Assembly (NCBI GenBank): GCA_013368325.1
Contig: JAACJK010000235.1
Coordinates: 62,001-126,000 of the forward strand
Source of the DNA: Ephemerocybe angulata
Lineage: Eukaryota > Basidiomycota > Agaricomycetes > Agaricales > Psathyrellaceae
Reading direction: 5' to 3'
DNA: 64,000 nucleotides
Shown: in pieces, positions 12,155-23,842 of the stretch
Numbering within the stretch: position 1 is the first letter of the stretch
Layout of the letters: each line of letters opens with the position of its first letter
The notes under the pieces: model-generated
Seen by the model: the letters and a program-made list of their open reading frames with translations, nothing else
Database searches by the model: none
Told to the model about the DNA's origin: nothing
Program-made: the position numbers and the translations under genes

Positions 12155-12532
12155 ATGCATCTTTGGTCCACTTGACCAATCATTCAGACTGGTGAGTTGC
12201 ATTTGGATGCTATCCTGCTGGTATCCCGGCTCGTCGTGTACTTACGGTCTCTCTGTAGATATGTCTAACTGATCACTGAATCGACTTTTGTTTTGACTTC
12301 CCAGAACAATCCCAGAACCAATTTTTTCTTTGCGGCTTCTTTGACCGCCCGCACCCTTTCATGCCTCGGCATACCCACTTGGACTCGTGAATACGACACT
12401 CTCTGTCACGATTTCTGCAATAGCATTGCGCTTTCGATTCTACGATTTATATATCTTGCTGTATTCTTTTGCTTTTGCTTTCTTTCGAACACAGACTGCC
12501 CGTTTCTGATTCAAGTCTGGTTGTCGCAGCTA
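12155..12532 (+). other. 3' region of the pheromone-like gene with a UTR intron
   Basis: A 67-nt segment, 12192-12258, has a GTGAGT donor and a CTCTCTGTAG acceptor and lies wholly after the stop codon, so it reads as a 3'-UTR intron. The rest is T-rich with no ORF of note. Confidence 0.5.
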
Positions 12533-14188
12533 CTACGTATACACGGGAGATCCCATGGGTAAGAAATTGACAACTATACCGAAGGACTCTTCAAGCAATT
12601 TCGGATAACTACTCTCTCGATATGCCCGAGCCAGTTGGTTGACTTGCCCGTGGTCAAGGCCAGGATGACCAGACAGCGTCAACGTCTTCAGCCTGTCTGC
12701 TTGACCCTCGTCGCTGGACTGTACCAATCGTCGACATTCGATATACTGGAAAAACGACTCCAAGTCAAAATCTGCTTTGATATGGGTGATTTTAAGGTGC
12801 TTGAGAGACGGGAGGAGGCGCACGGCATCGTCCAGCTTCTGCAGCTCGAGGAAGTCCTTCGCATTGAAACCAAAGCTTGTCGCGAAGTGGGCGGCGTCCC
12901 CGAATCGGGAGAGGAGATCCGTGAGCTCTTTTGCAGATATTGTGCTGCATTGGGTGTCTTCCAAGGTGAGGGAACCCCTGATCGTTGTTCGCTGTACCCA
13001 GATCGGGGAAAGGGCGATTAAGGCCTTGGAGATGGCCGAGTGATCAGTGGTCTTGGGCGACTGCGCAGCTTGCAGATTGAGGAGCCTTGGGACGCGAAGA
13101 TGCCTGGCTAACTTATCAGCAGTCTGGACGGTACATCCGCCGATCGCGAGGGTTCGTAGATTCGGGAGGATGATACAGCCGGGGTCCCCCGAGAGCGATG
13201 GGACGTTGACATTTTCTGGTTTCCATGTCCAAGAGGTGTCGTGCAAGCTCAGGTATAGAGTTTGAAGGGATTGGCAGTGCTGCAGGAGGACGAAAATTTG
13301 GGGTGAGTCCCATCGGCAGTCCAAGTGGAACGCCGTGAGGGTTTGAAGGCTTGTCGGAGGAAGGTGAATGTGAGTCCAACTTGAAGGCGGTTCGCCACGA
13401 AGGCTACGATAGAAGGGGAGGAAAAGGATCAAGGAACTAAGGGGAGGAATGTGGCGGAAGGCGGACTGGGAGACATCCTCTCCGCCCGTTTCAAAGTTTT
13501 CCGGGGCGATGGCTTCAAGGGCTTCAAAGTCGAGCTTCAATTCCTGCAATTGATTCCAGGACGACTTGGCCAGGTCGTGGCCATCAACTTCGGCTTTGAC
13601 AGAGTCCATGAGCTCCTGAAAGCACCGTGGAGCGAGAGAGAGTATCTCCAGTCGATGTATGGGCCGTCCAACGACTAAAAACTCCACCAACCAAGACGCT
13701 GCGAGTTTGCACACTTCCATCTCCTCACAATCACATCGATCGGGGTCGTACTCTATCTTCAGCGTCTTGCGAAACCCCTTTGATCTCCCCATCCAGTTCG
13801 ATATCTTTTCATACGACATCTGTCTGGTCCTCGGCAACCTGAGGACGATGCATCCCCACAGTTTTCCAGTGAGATAAGCTGCGTCGCGCCATTTCTTGCA
13901 GACGAGGAGAATTGCAGTGAGGTTCCTCTTCGTCTCAAAGTTGATAGCTGCTGGTCCCATAGCAATATGGAAAATTTCCCCAAGGATTTCTGGAGGTACT
14001 CGACGCAGAGGCGACGTGGCAGAGCGATAGCGGGAGAATCGGCCTTCCAGTTCTTTGAGGCGAGAGCGTAATTCGGAAATTTCGGTCATCATGGGTGGGA
14101 TTTGCTGGCGCATGGTAGCGACTTCGAGTGGAGGCGGGACGAAATAGCTGTCAGATAGCATGTCGGAAGGTCCATCTTGACTTTCCAT
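12533..14188 (-). CDS. F-box/leucine-rich-type protein, copy F1
   Basis: Intronless 551-aa protein. After an N-terminal coiled segment (EISELRSRLKELEGRF) comes an F-box-like domain at about residues 57-110, starting SPLRRVPPEILGEIF and continuing LLVCKKWRDAAYLTGKLW. The remainder is a series of irregular leucine-rich strands. F-box proteins act as substrate receptors of SCF ubiquitin ligases through Skp1; the target is unknown. The protein is close to the copy at 24448-26076 along its whole length, and the two also share upstream sequence (a 17-base stretch TAAGCGCCCAACTGGCG near 14295, in inverse orientation near 24306). The start is the ATG immediately before ESQDG, conserved with that paralogue. 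Confidence 0.85.
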   Translation of the reverse strand: MESQDGPSDMLSDSYFVPPPLEVATMRQQIPPMMTEISELRSRLKELEGRFSRYRSATSPLRRVPPEILGEIFHIAMGPAAINFETKRNLTAILLVCKKWRDAAYLTGKLWGCIVLRLPRTRQMSYEKISNWMGRSKGFRKTLKIEYDPDRCDCEEMEVCKLAASWLVEFLVVGRPIHRLEILSLAPRCFQELMDSVKAEVDGHDLAKSSWNQLQELKLDFEALEAIAPENFETGGEDVSQSAFRHIPPLSSLILFLPFYRSLRGEPPSSWTHIHLPPTSLQTLTAFHLDCRWDSPQIFVLLQHCQSLQTLYLSLHDTSWTWKPENVNVPSLSGDPGCIILPNLRTLAIGGCTVQTADKLARHLRVPRLLNLQAAQSPKTTDHSAISKALIALSPIWVQRTTIRGSLTLEDTQCSTISAKELTDLLSRFGDAAHFATSFGFNAKDFLELQKLDDAVRLLPSLKHLKITHIKADFDLESFFQYIECRRLVQSSDEGQADRLKTLTLSGHPGLDHGQVNQLARAYRESSYPKLLEESFGIVVNFLPMGSPVYT

Positions 14189-14420
14189 GGTCGTGGTCGA
14201 CGTGGAGGTTCTGGGCAGCCTGGATCGTGAGAGATTTCATGCCTTTTCTCAGGGTTGATGGGTGACGTAATGATAGGTCCAGACAACTATGAGCTAAGCG
14301 CCCAACTGGCGCTGGAGCACACGACTTACTGAAAAGCTGTTTCGCGGGAAGAACGTAGCGCTGCAGAGCGAATCACGAAAGGGCGTTTAAATTCGAAAGT
14401 CGTATTAATAGAAAATGTGA

Positions 14421-16202
14421 CTAGTATGACAGATATAGCTCCACCGACACACCCCGTTTTCGAATGGACGGAAGGAGAGGGGAGGAATAGTAGGCGTTTC
14501 GAAATACATCGTCCTCGCCCGTAAGCCGAAGCACCACCATTTGGAGGGAGTCACGCGGGACGACACTGCAGCCGCTCCAAGAAGAGATGTGCTGATTACA
14601 CCGCGACTGGAGGAAGTGGAAGAACGATTCCAACGGAAATGTATCGCTGGGAACGCCATCGAACTCCAGATACTCTAGGCGGGGGAGCAATTGCACTCGC
14701 TGACTCTCCATGTACAAGCGCATCGCCAGAAAGGGGTCTTCGGGGTACTGAACCTCGTGGAGAACGAGACGCTTGAGAGAGGCGAGGTCCAGAGCGATGT
14801 CCATGAACGCTATTGGGGTAAGCGGAAAGCTCAACGACTCCCAAGCTTCCCCAATGGTTAAAGAGTGCAAAGTTGGCGCATCAGGCGGATGGGGAGAGAA
14901 CAGACCAAGTGATTGGAGGAAGTCGCGTGCTGGGTGATCTTCATACTCCTCCTCGCCGGCAGCGTCGTCTGAGGCGTTTACTGTAACAGTGATGCTAACA
15001 AGTGCTGGGACGCTGAGAAAATGGAGGACAGTGTTTGCTGCTGATGCTGGAATGCCATCCGCGACGAAAGTGCGGAGATGAGGGAGGCGAATTTGAGGTG
15101 GGAGGCTATATCTCTCAGGGAAATCGGGTTCTCCTGTCCACTCTTGGCCGTCTCGGTCGTTGGAACACGTGAGGTATTCAACAGTGAGGTCTTCTAGCCG
15201 CTCACAATGTTGAAGGAGAGTTGCAATCTGGGGACCGTCCCAGTCACAGCGTATTTTGAAGGAGATTAAGCGGCCGAGAGTCGAAGCTGGGATGTAGATC
15301 AGGGTGCCAGCATCGTCAAACTCAGCCAAATTTTCTTTTCGGGGGAGATCGATGCTGAGCGAGAGCAACGAGGGGGGAAGGTGATTGAACATGGACGTGG
15401 CGGGATCATGTTCTGATTCAGGCCATAAGTGGCAGAACCTCATGTTCAGCTCCAGAGACCGGAGCGTAGTCCAAGAAATCGCTTCCGTAAAACGCGGTTC
15501 GGGAGAGAGCAGGAATCCCCTGATGCACATGGGGGACGGGGGAGTAATGCGTAGATGGTCCAGCGGCACCTCGTCCGTCAGGTACTCAAGGAGTTGAGCT
15601 TCAGCCAGTTTGCATCGTTGAGGTGGACTCGCATCGTCATCTTCCACAGACTCGAAATTCGCAACGCCTTCATCCGCAGAACCGGCATCGTCGTCATCCG
15701 CTTCATCGTCCGACTCTCCCCACCAGAGGTAGTGCCCTTCACAGATTACCGGTGGCGCATTCGGACAATTGTCCTGCGTCGAAAAGCGTAGGGTCTTAGG
15801 CAGTGCCCCTGCTCGTTTCAACCAATTTAATACTCCATCGAGAGGGACGGGGCGGTCGACAGAAACGTCGGTCCATAGGGAGTGGGTGAGCTGCGCGGCC
15901 CTCCACCAAGCCTTGCAGACGAGGCACAGTTTCACCACACCTGCTTTATCGATGCCGCGGTAATCTGTCACGGAGAGCTCGAAGATGCGCCCGAGCGTCT
16001 CCAAAGGGAGCCTTCGGATCGGAGCGAGTAGCATGCGGCATAGCCCCAGTCGATTTTGGAGCAGTGCGATGGTGTATCGGGCGTTAGCCACGTCTCGCCA
16101 TATTGTAGCCTTCTCCATGGGTGTTGGTGGGTTGTTTGTCGACCATAGGTGGCGGTATTGTAGCTCCCAGGCCTGGGGGCTCGTTCCATAGTTAAGGGCC
16201 AT
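14421..16202 (-). CDS. F-box/leucine-rich-type protein, copy F2
   Basis: Intronless 593-aa protein. The F-box-like domain is at about residues 60-115: LLAPIRRLPLETLGRIFEL then LCLVCKAWWRAAQLTHSLW. An acidic insert (ESDDEADDDDAGSADEG) follows near residue 165, then leucine-rich strands with a recurrent WDGPQIATLLQHCERLEDL signature and a C-terminal HFLQSRCNQH block. It lies 232 bp from F1, in the same orientation. Its sequence is the best intact reference here for the broken copies at 28393 and 30708. Predicted SCF adaptor; target unknown. Confidence 0.85.
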   Translation of the reverse strand: MALNYGTSPQAWELQYRHLWSTNNPPTPMEKATIWRDVANARYTIALLQNRLGLCRMLLAPIRRLPLETLGRIFELSVTDYRGIDKAGVVKLCLVCKAWWRAAQLTHSLWTDVSVDRPVPLDGVLNWLKRAGALPKTLRFSTQDNCPNAPPVICEGHYLWWGESDDEADDDDAGSADEGVANFESVEDDDASPPQRCKLAEAQLLEYLTDEVPLDHLRITPPSPMCIRGFLLSPEPRFTEAISWTTLRSLELNMRFCHLWPESEHDPATSMFNHLPPSLLSLSIDLPRKENLAEFDDAGTLIYIPASTLGRLISFKIRCDWDGPQIATLLQHCERLEDLTVEYLTCSNDRDGQEWTGEPDFPERYSLPPQIRLPHLRTFVADGIPASAANTVLHFLSVPALVSITVTVNASDDAAGEEEYEDHPARDFLQSLGLFSPHPPDAPTLHSLTIGEAWESLSFPLTPIAFMDIALDLASLKRLVLHEVQYPEDPFLAMRLYMESQRVQLLPRLEYLEFDGVPSDTFPLESFFHFLQSRCNQHISSWSGCSVVPRDSLQMVVLRLTGEDDVFRNAYYSSPLLPSIRKRGVSVELYLSY

Positions 16203-17143
16203 AGTACTAGTGAATACGAGGATGAGTTGGATGGGTTGGAACCTTCAGGCCTTCAGGGCGTTGAGTGGACGATGGTTGGGCCATGTCGCGACGAGAACTT
16301 ATAGTGCCAGTCCAAGTTCCAAGTGTGACTCCGACTCGTGCCAGAGAGTTGAGCTTCCACTTGGTCACACGTACATGGGCATCACGCTGTTGATGTGACG
16401 ATGAGGAGGGGGCTGTCTGGCTTGTCAATGTGTCTGATAGTCTCGGCTTTCTCATCCTCGATTGGGCACATACTGGACCCAAGAACCACCTCCTCCCGAT
16501 TGGGTGAATCCCATGACCGTTTTTGGGAACCATCGTAACCGTTTTGGGTAAAATCCAATTGGGAGTGGATGGGAAGCCGAGACTATGGGAACCACGGATG
16601 AGCTCAAATCAGGCAGATTGTGCAAAGGCAGTGGTGACTGGGAGGTTCCAATTTCCTTTTCAACCCTACTTTCTTTCCTTAAATGGGACAAACCTAGTGT
16701 GAAGGCCTCGTCATCGCCGAGCGGACCGGGACCGCTGGCATGGACTTTCGCCAAACGTAAAGAGTCTGAAGCTTCGGCTCCATATCATCTTCGACGGAAA
16801 GGGAGGCTAGTAGGAACGCACAAGCATGCTAAGTAGGAATTGAAGTGAATTGGATAGTTTGGAATACATACACGACACATATAGAATAAGTGAAATGGGT
16901 AGTTTGGGGTAGACAAGTTCGTCACAGACGCAATGCAGCTGGGGTAATCAATCGCGCGAATCCAAAGGATAGATATGATGGAGAAGCTCTCCGTAAAACA
17001 GCAAGGATACCAGATCCATCGCATGTAGGGGGAGTGTGTCCATTGTTCGGGGAGGGAGATATCACTTGGAACTCTTTCTCTAGAATGCACCGACGAGAGC
17101 AGCTCTAGGTTGCATCCATGATCTATCCGGGTTTATAAAGCTC
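16203..17143. other. Intergenic, no supported gene
   Basis: Contains the F2 upstream region and the 3' side of the secreted gene. ORFs of about 100 codons on the minus strand at 16754-16452 and 17090-16785 lack motifs. Nothing else recognised. Confidence 0.45.
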
Positions 17144-18247
17144 TCAGAGACGACGGACAGTTAGCACCGCAACACGACCGTCCTGTGCGATGCCATGGTT
17201 TATACCTGCGGTAAGAGAATGTTTAATGGGACAGCAGGCGAAAAGGGGCTGATCTTACCATCACTCCCTTCCTCCAACAAATCGGTCCTCCACTCAACTT
17301 CTGCTTTCCACCACCTGTTCTTATGCCTGGTTCCCGCTATTGCATTATCGACAAACCAGTCACGCCCTAAGCCGTGAGTACGGTTAATCAGAAGCCAATG
17401 GTGCAAGGTGGGCTTTCGTTACCTAGGTTATAACCATTCGGGACGATGGTGTGGTGGTTACGCGAGTCCTATGAGAGATTGCGTGCTGGATTAGTAGATG
17501 CACGTAGAGCGGGACAAAAATCAAGTACCAACTCCTTGGATGCGCTACGACGAGTTCAATGTTATAAAACAGTCGAAAGCTCAAAGGCGTACCACTTACC
17601 CGATAAACCACGCCCCACTATTGGCCTCTGTGCCATTCTGCCTCCACGCTCGGAAATGATGTCCCCCTAGAAACATCGGTAAGCACTAGCGCCGATAGAC
17701 ACGCGGCGGCGTCGCCTATGAAACGTTCTCACCGGCCAGGCTCTCCCAGCATGTCCCCCACACTGGAAAGTAGTGTTGGCGTGCTAGGATGAGCTCTATC
17801 TTCTGGCCATCTCCGTCGCCAAGGTCGGCGTAGTGGCGGTTACCATAGTGGAGCCCCAAACACTCTTGGGAATACCCCAGAGACCTAGGCACGATACTCT
17901 GGGTCAGTGGGGAGTAGTACAGAGGTTTGAAGGGCAGACTTCGTGTAGTGTTCGAAACCATTATCGGTCAAAATGTATGGGTCTGAGAGGGCAGATATGA
18001 TTATGTTTAGGGGTTCTCCGTAGTCTTCTATGGTGTACTGACATCATAGGGTCAGCGATAGCACAGTGAAAGGGAACTAGCCTCTACTCACATCTAACAT
18101 TCGCCCTCCTCGTAGTCTAGGGTCATACCATCCTGGTGACTGGGATTCCGATGCAGTTAAGGGCTTTCCGCTGGTTAAGACGGTCTGGTCGTGTACTGGA
18201 GATGCTGCTGCGCAATAAAGGAGGAGAGTCAAGACCCAAGGAAACAT
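17144..18247 (-). CDS. Secreted protein, uncharacterised, 8 short exons
   Basis: Every exon is too short to stand out as an ORF. Minus-strand exons: 18247-18092, 18037-17940, 17884-17733, 17666-17600, 17544-17529 (16-nt microexon), 17468-17423, 17366-17259 and 17205-17144. They sum to 705 nt (234 aa), frame intact through seven GT-AG introns. The N-terminus is a signal peptide (MFPWVLTLLLYCAAASP). The mature protein has conserved-looking blocks: YTIEDYGEPLN, SDPYILTDNGFEHY, ECLGLHYGN, ADLGDGDGQK, FPVWGTCWESLAG, HHFRAWRQNG, NSGAWFIGASKE, NHHTIVPNGYN, WWKAEVEWRTDLL and GINHGIAQDGRVAVLTV. I recognise these as resembling a secreted protein type common in Agaricomycetes but know no function or family name. 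The consistent phase of all eight exons makes chance very unlikely. Confidence 0.85.
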
Positions 18248-18518
18248 TCTACAGAATGCAGAGATCGAAGGGGGTGCCGAAATGGAGGGGACTCTATCCT
18301 CCAGGCCTTCTAATAAACGTTGGAGCCTGCAGGTAGTAGACCAGAAAACGCCTGTTCAAAAGCATAGCCAACGGTCAGAGCACACCGATACCGCAGTGAG
18401 TTTGACCCGTCGGCGGTCGCCATCAATTCTGATCCATATGGTGATCCCATCAAATCCACGACAAGGCGGCCCCAGGAAGCACCTTCATCGCGACGACAAT
18501 CCACCACAATCATCGAAA

Positions 18519-21500
18519 ATGACCTCGTCGTCGTCCATCTTGCCGCCGCCATCGCCTCCAGCAGTGAGCTCGCGTCTCCCAACACACTCCAGGAACGTCT
18601 CGCGCGACACGAACGCCACGGATGACACGGCTTCGCAAAAGTCAATCTCGCTTTCGTCGCCGCCTGCTTCGCCTCGGATGTCGTTGATGAGCGATCCCGA
18701 TCCCAGACAGAGCTTCGCGACGTCGAGGAGCTCGGGGTCGTACTCGTATCGGCGCAGCTCAACAGCTTTTGGGGGCCTGGAGGACGATGAGCCCGCTTTC
18801 TACAACCGGACGGAGAACGTGTCTGCCTCGACGAACTCACAGTCGGTGTACAGCGAGGAGCCGACGACGATAGCACTGCCGACATACCCACCACCCAGGA
18901 TACAGGACGATACGGCTTCGATTGCCTCGTTTGCATCCACGTCGTCCAAGAAGGCCCGGCCAGAATCTCTGCTCATGACGCTTCCTGAGGGTCAGCTTGT
19001 GCTCGGCGTAGCGCTGGTGGACTTTAACCATCTCGTACGTATGTTGGGATTTGAGAATGACTCGCGCTGACAGATTCTAGGTTGGGCCCCGGATCGAGTA
19101 CTTTCAGGGAGAGGTGTTCGAAGACGAGGAGGTCACGAAGATTTTGCCATTCCTCGCCCTGCCAGACGGTGCACATATGGTGCGTTGTGTCTCACTACTA
19201 GATCTTTGACCGTCCGCCTATCGGCGAAGCTCTCTCGAGCTCTTCTGCTTCTGGTTGCCTATGGAAAGAGCTCTATCAACCTCTTCTGTCCATAGAACGG
19301 GTGGTCACTGCGAGACCGCTGACCGGTCGCCCATGGGCAAAGCTCTATTCGGCTCTTGTTCATGGAACGTGTGCAATGCTAGACAGTTGACCAGACCCAT
19401 GGGGAAAGCCCTATCGAGCTGGTCTGTTCATAGAACGGGTGCTCAATGCCAGACATAATGCGGGTGAATACTGCTAGAGCATGGGCAAAGCATTATCGAG
19501 CTCTTCTACTCATAGAGCGGGTGGTCACGGGTCTATATCACCGCTCTCCCTGCAGCGCTAACGTTACTTAGAGCGCCGAAGACTACTCCTACTTCCACAT
19601 CGTGAAACCCGGGCCCGCGCCGACGACCATCTTTGGCATCTCGTGCAACCAGCAGATAGCCGCGGCGGATCTGCTGGTGAAGGGGGAGGATGTGACACGG
19701 TCGACGGTGCAAAAGGCGGTCGTGGTTCTGGCATCGAAGCCGGTCTTTGGGCCTATCCGGTGCGTGCTGCGAGCTGCCATTCATGATGCGATATTGATGG
19801 ATCGACCCAGAGAAAAGCTGCGTGTGGTGACGACAGCGCTGTTCGCGCAGAGGTGCGTCGTGCTCTGGTGCTTGCCCCAGACATCCATTGACCCTGCGCA
19901 GAGACTTTTCGGACTATAGCATCCTGGAAGCGTTCGCATCGACGCTCGAGCTCTCCCTTCGGGGCCAACTGACGGAGAGTGGGCTGTACATGGGTATGAT
20001 TCTATCTCTTGATTTCGTGCGCTGTTCTCATCATTCGTAGGGACAAGTCTGTCAGTTGCCTGGTTCTTGGCCCGTGCCCCTATTGATGACTTCAAACAGC
20101 CGGGAACTCGTTCACACCTTTCGTCAGCGCACACTGGTCCTCGTCAAAGCTCTGATCCTGCAGAAGCGGGTGCGTGATGACTTTCAGTGATGTACGCAAA
20201 CTAATGTTCTTTTAGATCATGTTCTATGGCTATCCGGTGGAGCGGCTATGCACGTTCCAGTACTCGCTGGTTTCCCTGCTCCCGGGGCTCCTTCAGAACC
20301 TCGACGACTGCGGGTCCCCGCCGCTAGCGACACGCGCACCCACGCTTGAAAAGGCAACGTCGCTGAAGACCTCCGACCACAAGAGCATGCTGGCGTTCAT
20401 GGGCCTCCCTCTCGACGTGTTCGGAAAGGTAGCGTTCCCTCGCCGTACCCATGGTGCTCTCCCTCACCTTCGATTCGCAGGACGCGTTCTTCCAGCCGTA
20501 TCTGCCGCTGCAGCAACTCGACATGATCCACAACACACCAAGTTGGCTGTGTGGATGCACCAACTCGATCATCACTCAGCAGAAAGAGATTGATCTGTTG
20601 GTTAATGTAAGATTACGCCCCGCTGTTATCGAAAGAAACACGACTGATTGTGTTCGCAGGCTGACACTGGAATCTTTGAATTCCGAGATCCTAAGCTTGA
20701 GCGGTCAGCCGGTCTGACGGCTGCTGATCGGAAGTGGATGGATGAGATCATTCAGGATGTGAATGAGGGATGGGGAGAAGATGATCCCAGTAATCCCAGG
20801 GGAATGAAGTTCAAGGGAAGCGACGATTACTTGAGAAGCAAGGTGTGTAACCAGGATTGGGCCTCTGGATACTCGTTCTCAGGCATCTCTAGTTTGAAGA
20901 GTACATCTCTGCCGCTTTGTCGACTGTCAAGTTCCAGGATTTCACGGCGAGAGGAGAGAATGGAGGAGTGTTGATTACAGGCGGAGCTGGTGAGTTTTAC
21001 GCTTCTGCCACCTGTTGTTTACCATTGAAGCTCGTCCAGGTGGAGACTCCAATGCTGTGGAAGACTTCAATCCTCTATGGATCTCAGAATTCAAAAAGAC
21101 GAACGCTTACGAAGTTTGGGATCGAGTTACCGATCCTCTCGTTTTCGATATCATCGAGCCTAGGTATGGCCATTCCACCAGCCACTATCTTGATATGAAG
21201 CCCTGACACCTTCGTAGACATCCGTGCAATGAGAAGCCTTCAGTCGTGGCTGACATCGGTCTCCGACTACAAGAAGGTATCCAAGAACTCAAGCTGGATC
21301 AACAACTCGCACCAGCGAGGGAAGCGGTCGCACGCACCCTCGCGACTGGCTCAACGAACTTCTTCAAAGCCGTCGAAGGCGTCCGTGGGAGATGGGCCCA
21401 GCGTTCAGCAAGCGGCAGTGAATTCCCAAACACGGGCGCCAATAACGCCGGGAGCTCTCGTGCCAGCACCCCACCCGTGGAGGTGTCCAAAGCGGATCTG

Positions 21501-22052
21501 GAGGGCGAGGGCACAGAGCCGAAGACTGCGACACAAGCGAGCTTCCGACCGTTTTCGATTTCGTCGAGGATATCAGCGCTGACGTCTCCAGGCGCGTCGT
21601 CCTCATCCAGCTCGATGCCAACGACAAATTCTGTACCGCCGTCTGCGTCGTCCGAGTCGTCGAGAAATAGCGGGTCGGCGCAGGGGAATGCGGCTGGGGC
21701 CGCTTTGTCGTCGTGGGGCGCGAATATTGGGTCGTTCCTCTCGACGACGAAGTTGCCGTTTGGGCGGCAGCAGAACAGTGAGAGTGGGAGCACGAGTCCG
21801 CCGCTGCCACAGCAAGCGTCGTCTGCGCCGCCGCGGGCGACGACGGAGGGTGGGTCGACGACGACGTGGGGGAATTTGAGTGCGCTTGTGTCGCCGCCGG
21901 CGATGCCGAGGTTTAATAGTCTTGGTGCGGGCGGTGCGGGAGCGGGTGGGACGGGGCTTGGGGCGGCGTTGGCGGCGAAGGCGTCGTCGACGGACTTGAA
22001 GGCGCAGGCGCTCGGGGAGGGGAAGGAGAATGGGAAGGCTGAGCATGCGTAG
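18519..22052 (+). CDS. AVL9-like late secretory pathway protein (DENN-type)
   Basis: A Ser-rich N-terminal region of about 150 residues precedes the AVL9/DENN-type core: LVLGVALVDFNHLVGPRIEYF, ILPFLALPDGAHM, SYFHIVKPGP, TIFGISCNQQI, GTSLRELVHTFRQRTLVLVKALILQKRIMFYGYPVERL, YSLVSLLPGLLQNL, FQPYLPLQQLDMI and CGCTNSIITQQ. A Ser/Ala/Gly-rich tail ends at 22052. AVL9 proteins act in Golgi-to-surface secretory traffic. The gene has about ten introns, including 19180-19571 (392 nt, minisatellite), two closely spaced ones either side of a short GTSL exon, and small ones near 20190, 20430, 20610 and 20840. The start ATG 18519 begins the low-complexity leader; an upstream in-frame ATG near 18438 is possible. 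The tail was copied to 26326-26980. Confidence 0.85.
19205..19545 (+). repeat. Intronic minisatellite in the AVL9-like gene
   Basis: About four degenerate tandem units of roughly 70 bp. Each holds the pattern CATGGGCAAAGCTCTATCGA, then CTCTTCTGTTCATAGAACGG, then a GGTCACTGC-type end. Unit starts are near 19258, 19331, 19397 and 19479, with a partial unit before them. The array lies wholly inside intron 2 and makes it about six times longer than the other introns of the gene. Confidence 0.75.
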
Positions 22053-22377
22053 GTGGTGGTGGGGTGTGATTTTTTTGTGCTAAGTGTAGATGTAATGTAT
22101 CGGTTTTGTGATGTTTGGATTGGATATACCTGGTTTCGGATGGAGTCTTACTTTATGAATGTTCATTTTGAGTTCAACACAGGCTCATCAGCGGACCTGC
22201 CGCTCTTATCACTGTGCCGCTTCGTTGGACCTAGGTTACATAGGTGCTAGGGTGCAGCAATAAGTACGGGGGAATGATCTATATTCAAGCGACATGTAGA
22301 GTGGACTTCAGCCATGAAATAACCCCGCAAAAACCTCATTCGAGAGACAAACTCCCAAAACCCAGCTATCAGTGCGC

Positions 22378-23842
22378 TTATCTTCCCCGGCCCTGTTGAA
22401 GACTGTCATATGTCGGCGGCAACTCATTCAAGTTGGCCGCGCTGTCGTTCACGTCGTCACCCCTTATGTTTCGTACCGACGCACTATTCTTCCCCGCAAC
22501 CACTTGGGCGCCTCTTCCATCCACCCTGTCTACCGTTGCCGAACCACCCCGTCCAGATGTGCCTTCTTGCCATCCGCCGCCTGAGGAAGAACCGCCTGCG
22601 CCCATACTAGTCAGAGGCTGAGCATGGTAGGACCTTTGAAGTTGCGGCTGTTGGTGCCCCTGCGGATATTGGTATTGCGGGCCACCGGCGGAAGGACCGC
22701 TCGCCATTCCCATGCTAAGGCGGTTATTACTGCCAGTACTCGCTGGGTACCCGCCGTCTTGCGATGGCCGAGGCGCATGACCTGGCCCATAGTGGTGACT
22801 GCCCTCTGACTCTTCTGGCAAGGCGCCCATTGCCCCACCGGGGCCCGGGAAGTAAGTAGGTGCGGGCGTGTGGCCTGGAGTAGGAGACGCCCCAGTCGGG
22901 TTTCCACCACCAATGCTTCGAGTATCTGAACGTATTGACTGCATGTCCGATGTTGCCGACAGCGACCGTTGGTGTTGGTGATACGGTTGGTTCGTCCTGG
23001 CAGTCATCAATGGAGGACCCCCAGACATCATTGGTGCTCCGCCCATCGAGTAGCCTGAAGACGGTGTGGTACAAGGCTGACTGGGAATGCTTTCTTCACC
23101 TATTGAAGGTCTTGAGGCGTGCTGCGGAGGTCCACCCGACGTTCTGTGTTGCAAAGCATTACGCTGTCGCTTCTCGCTCATCGGTTGCGGAAGATACATC
23201 ACCATATTGGATCCTTCGTTCACAATGAGCGACTCGTGGTGGTAGTATAGCTGGGCGTGCTCAGGGGATTGGTGATTGTTGAATGGAGTGAGTGTTACAG
23301 GCGGAATGGGCGCGACATAGCCTTGAGTCGTAGATGGGGCGATCCTTTGCGGCTGCTTTCGGTGTCGTTTGAAGAAGAAGATAGCTGCAACGATGAGTAC
23401 AATGCCGATGGTCCCTAAACGAGCAAGCGCTGAGTGTTCTGCCTGCCATCCAAGACGTCTGAGCAACAAACCTCCTACAACCGCCCCTACTATTACAACG
23501 GTATTGGATTTGCTCGGAGAATCAGGGGCTGTCACCTCGTGGTCGATGATTTTGCCAGACGGTAGCACAGTAGCAATGTAAATTGTTGTCGTTACCGTTT
23601 TGCCGTCAGAGGTGAACCTGGTTTGAAGGAATCAAGAATAATTCATTGCCATAGGTCGGACGAAGACATACACACCCCAGGTGGTAAGAATTGTCGTGGA
23701 ATCCGCTGTGAGGGTCGTTTTGGTGGGTATATTATCTGGAGCCGCAGTCGTCTCAGTGAAGATCTCTATTAACAGTGTAAGTATCACAACCTGTCAACAG
23801 TGAGGGAGAAGACGAGAGGAGCATACCGGAGGTGCTCGACAT
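22378..23842 (-). CDS. Single-pass membrane protein with Ser/Thr-rich ectodomain
   Basis: Four exons, 23842-23827, 23765-23672, 23617-23472 and 23414-22378, give 430 aa. The first exon is only 16 nt. The N-terminal ~80 residues are Thr/Ser-rich (TTLTADSTTILTTWG) without a classical signal peptide. A transmembrane helix follows, created only after splicing: TVVIVGAVVGGTIGIVLIVA, then a basic stop-transfer KRHRKQPQR. The long cytoplasmic tail is Pro/Gly/Ser/Gln-rich and ends in a PPTYDSL motif. Layout resembles the single-pass, mucin-like surface proteins common in basidiomycetes; function unknown. PPxY in the tail could recruit a WW-domain (Nedd4-type) ubiquitin ligase (inference). Confidence 0.8.
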
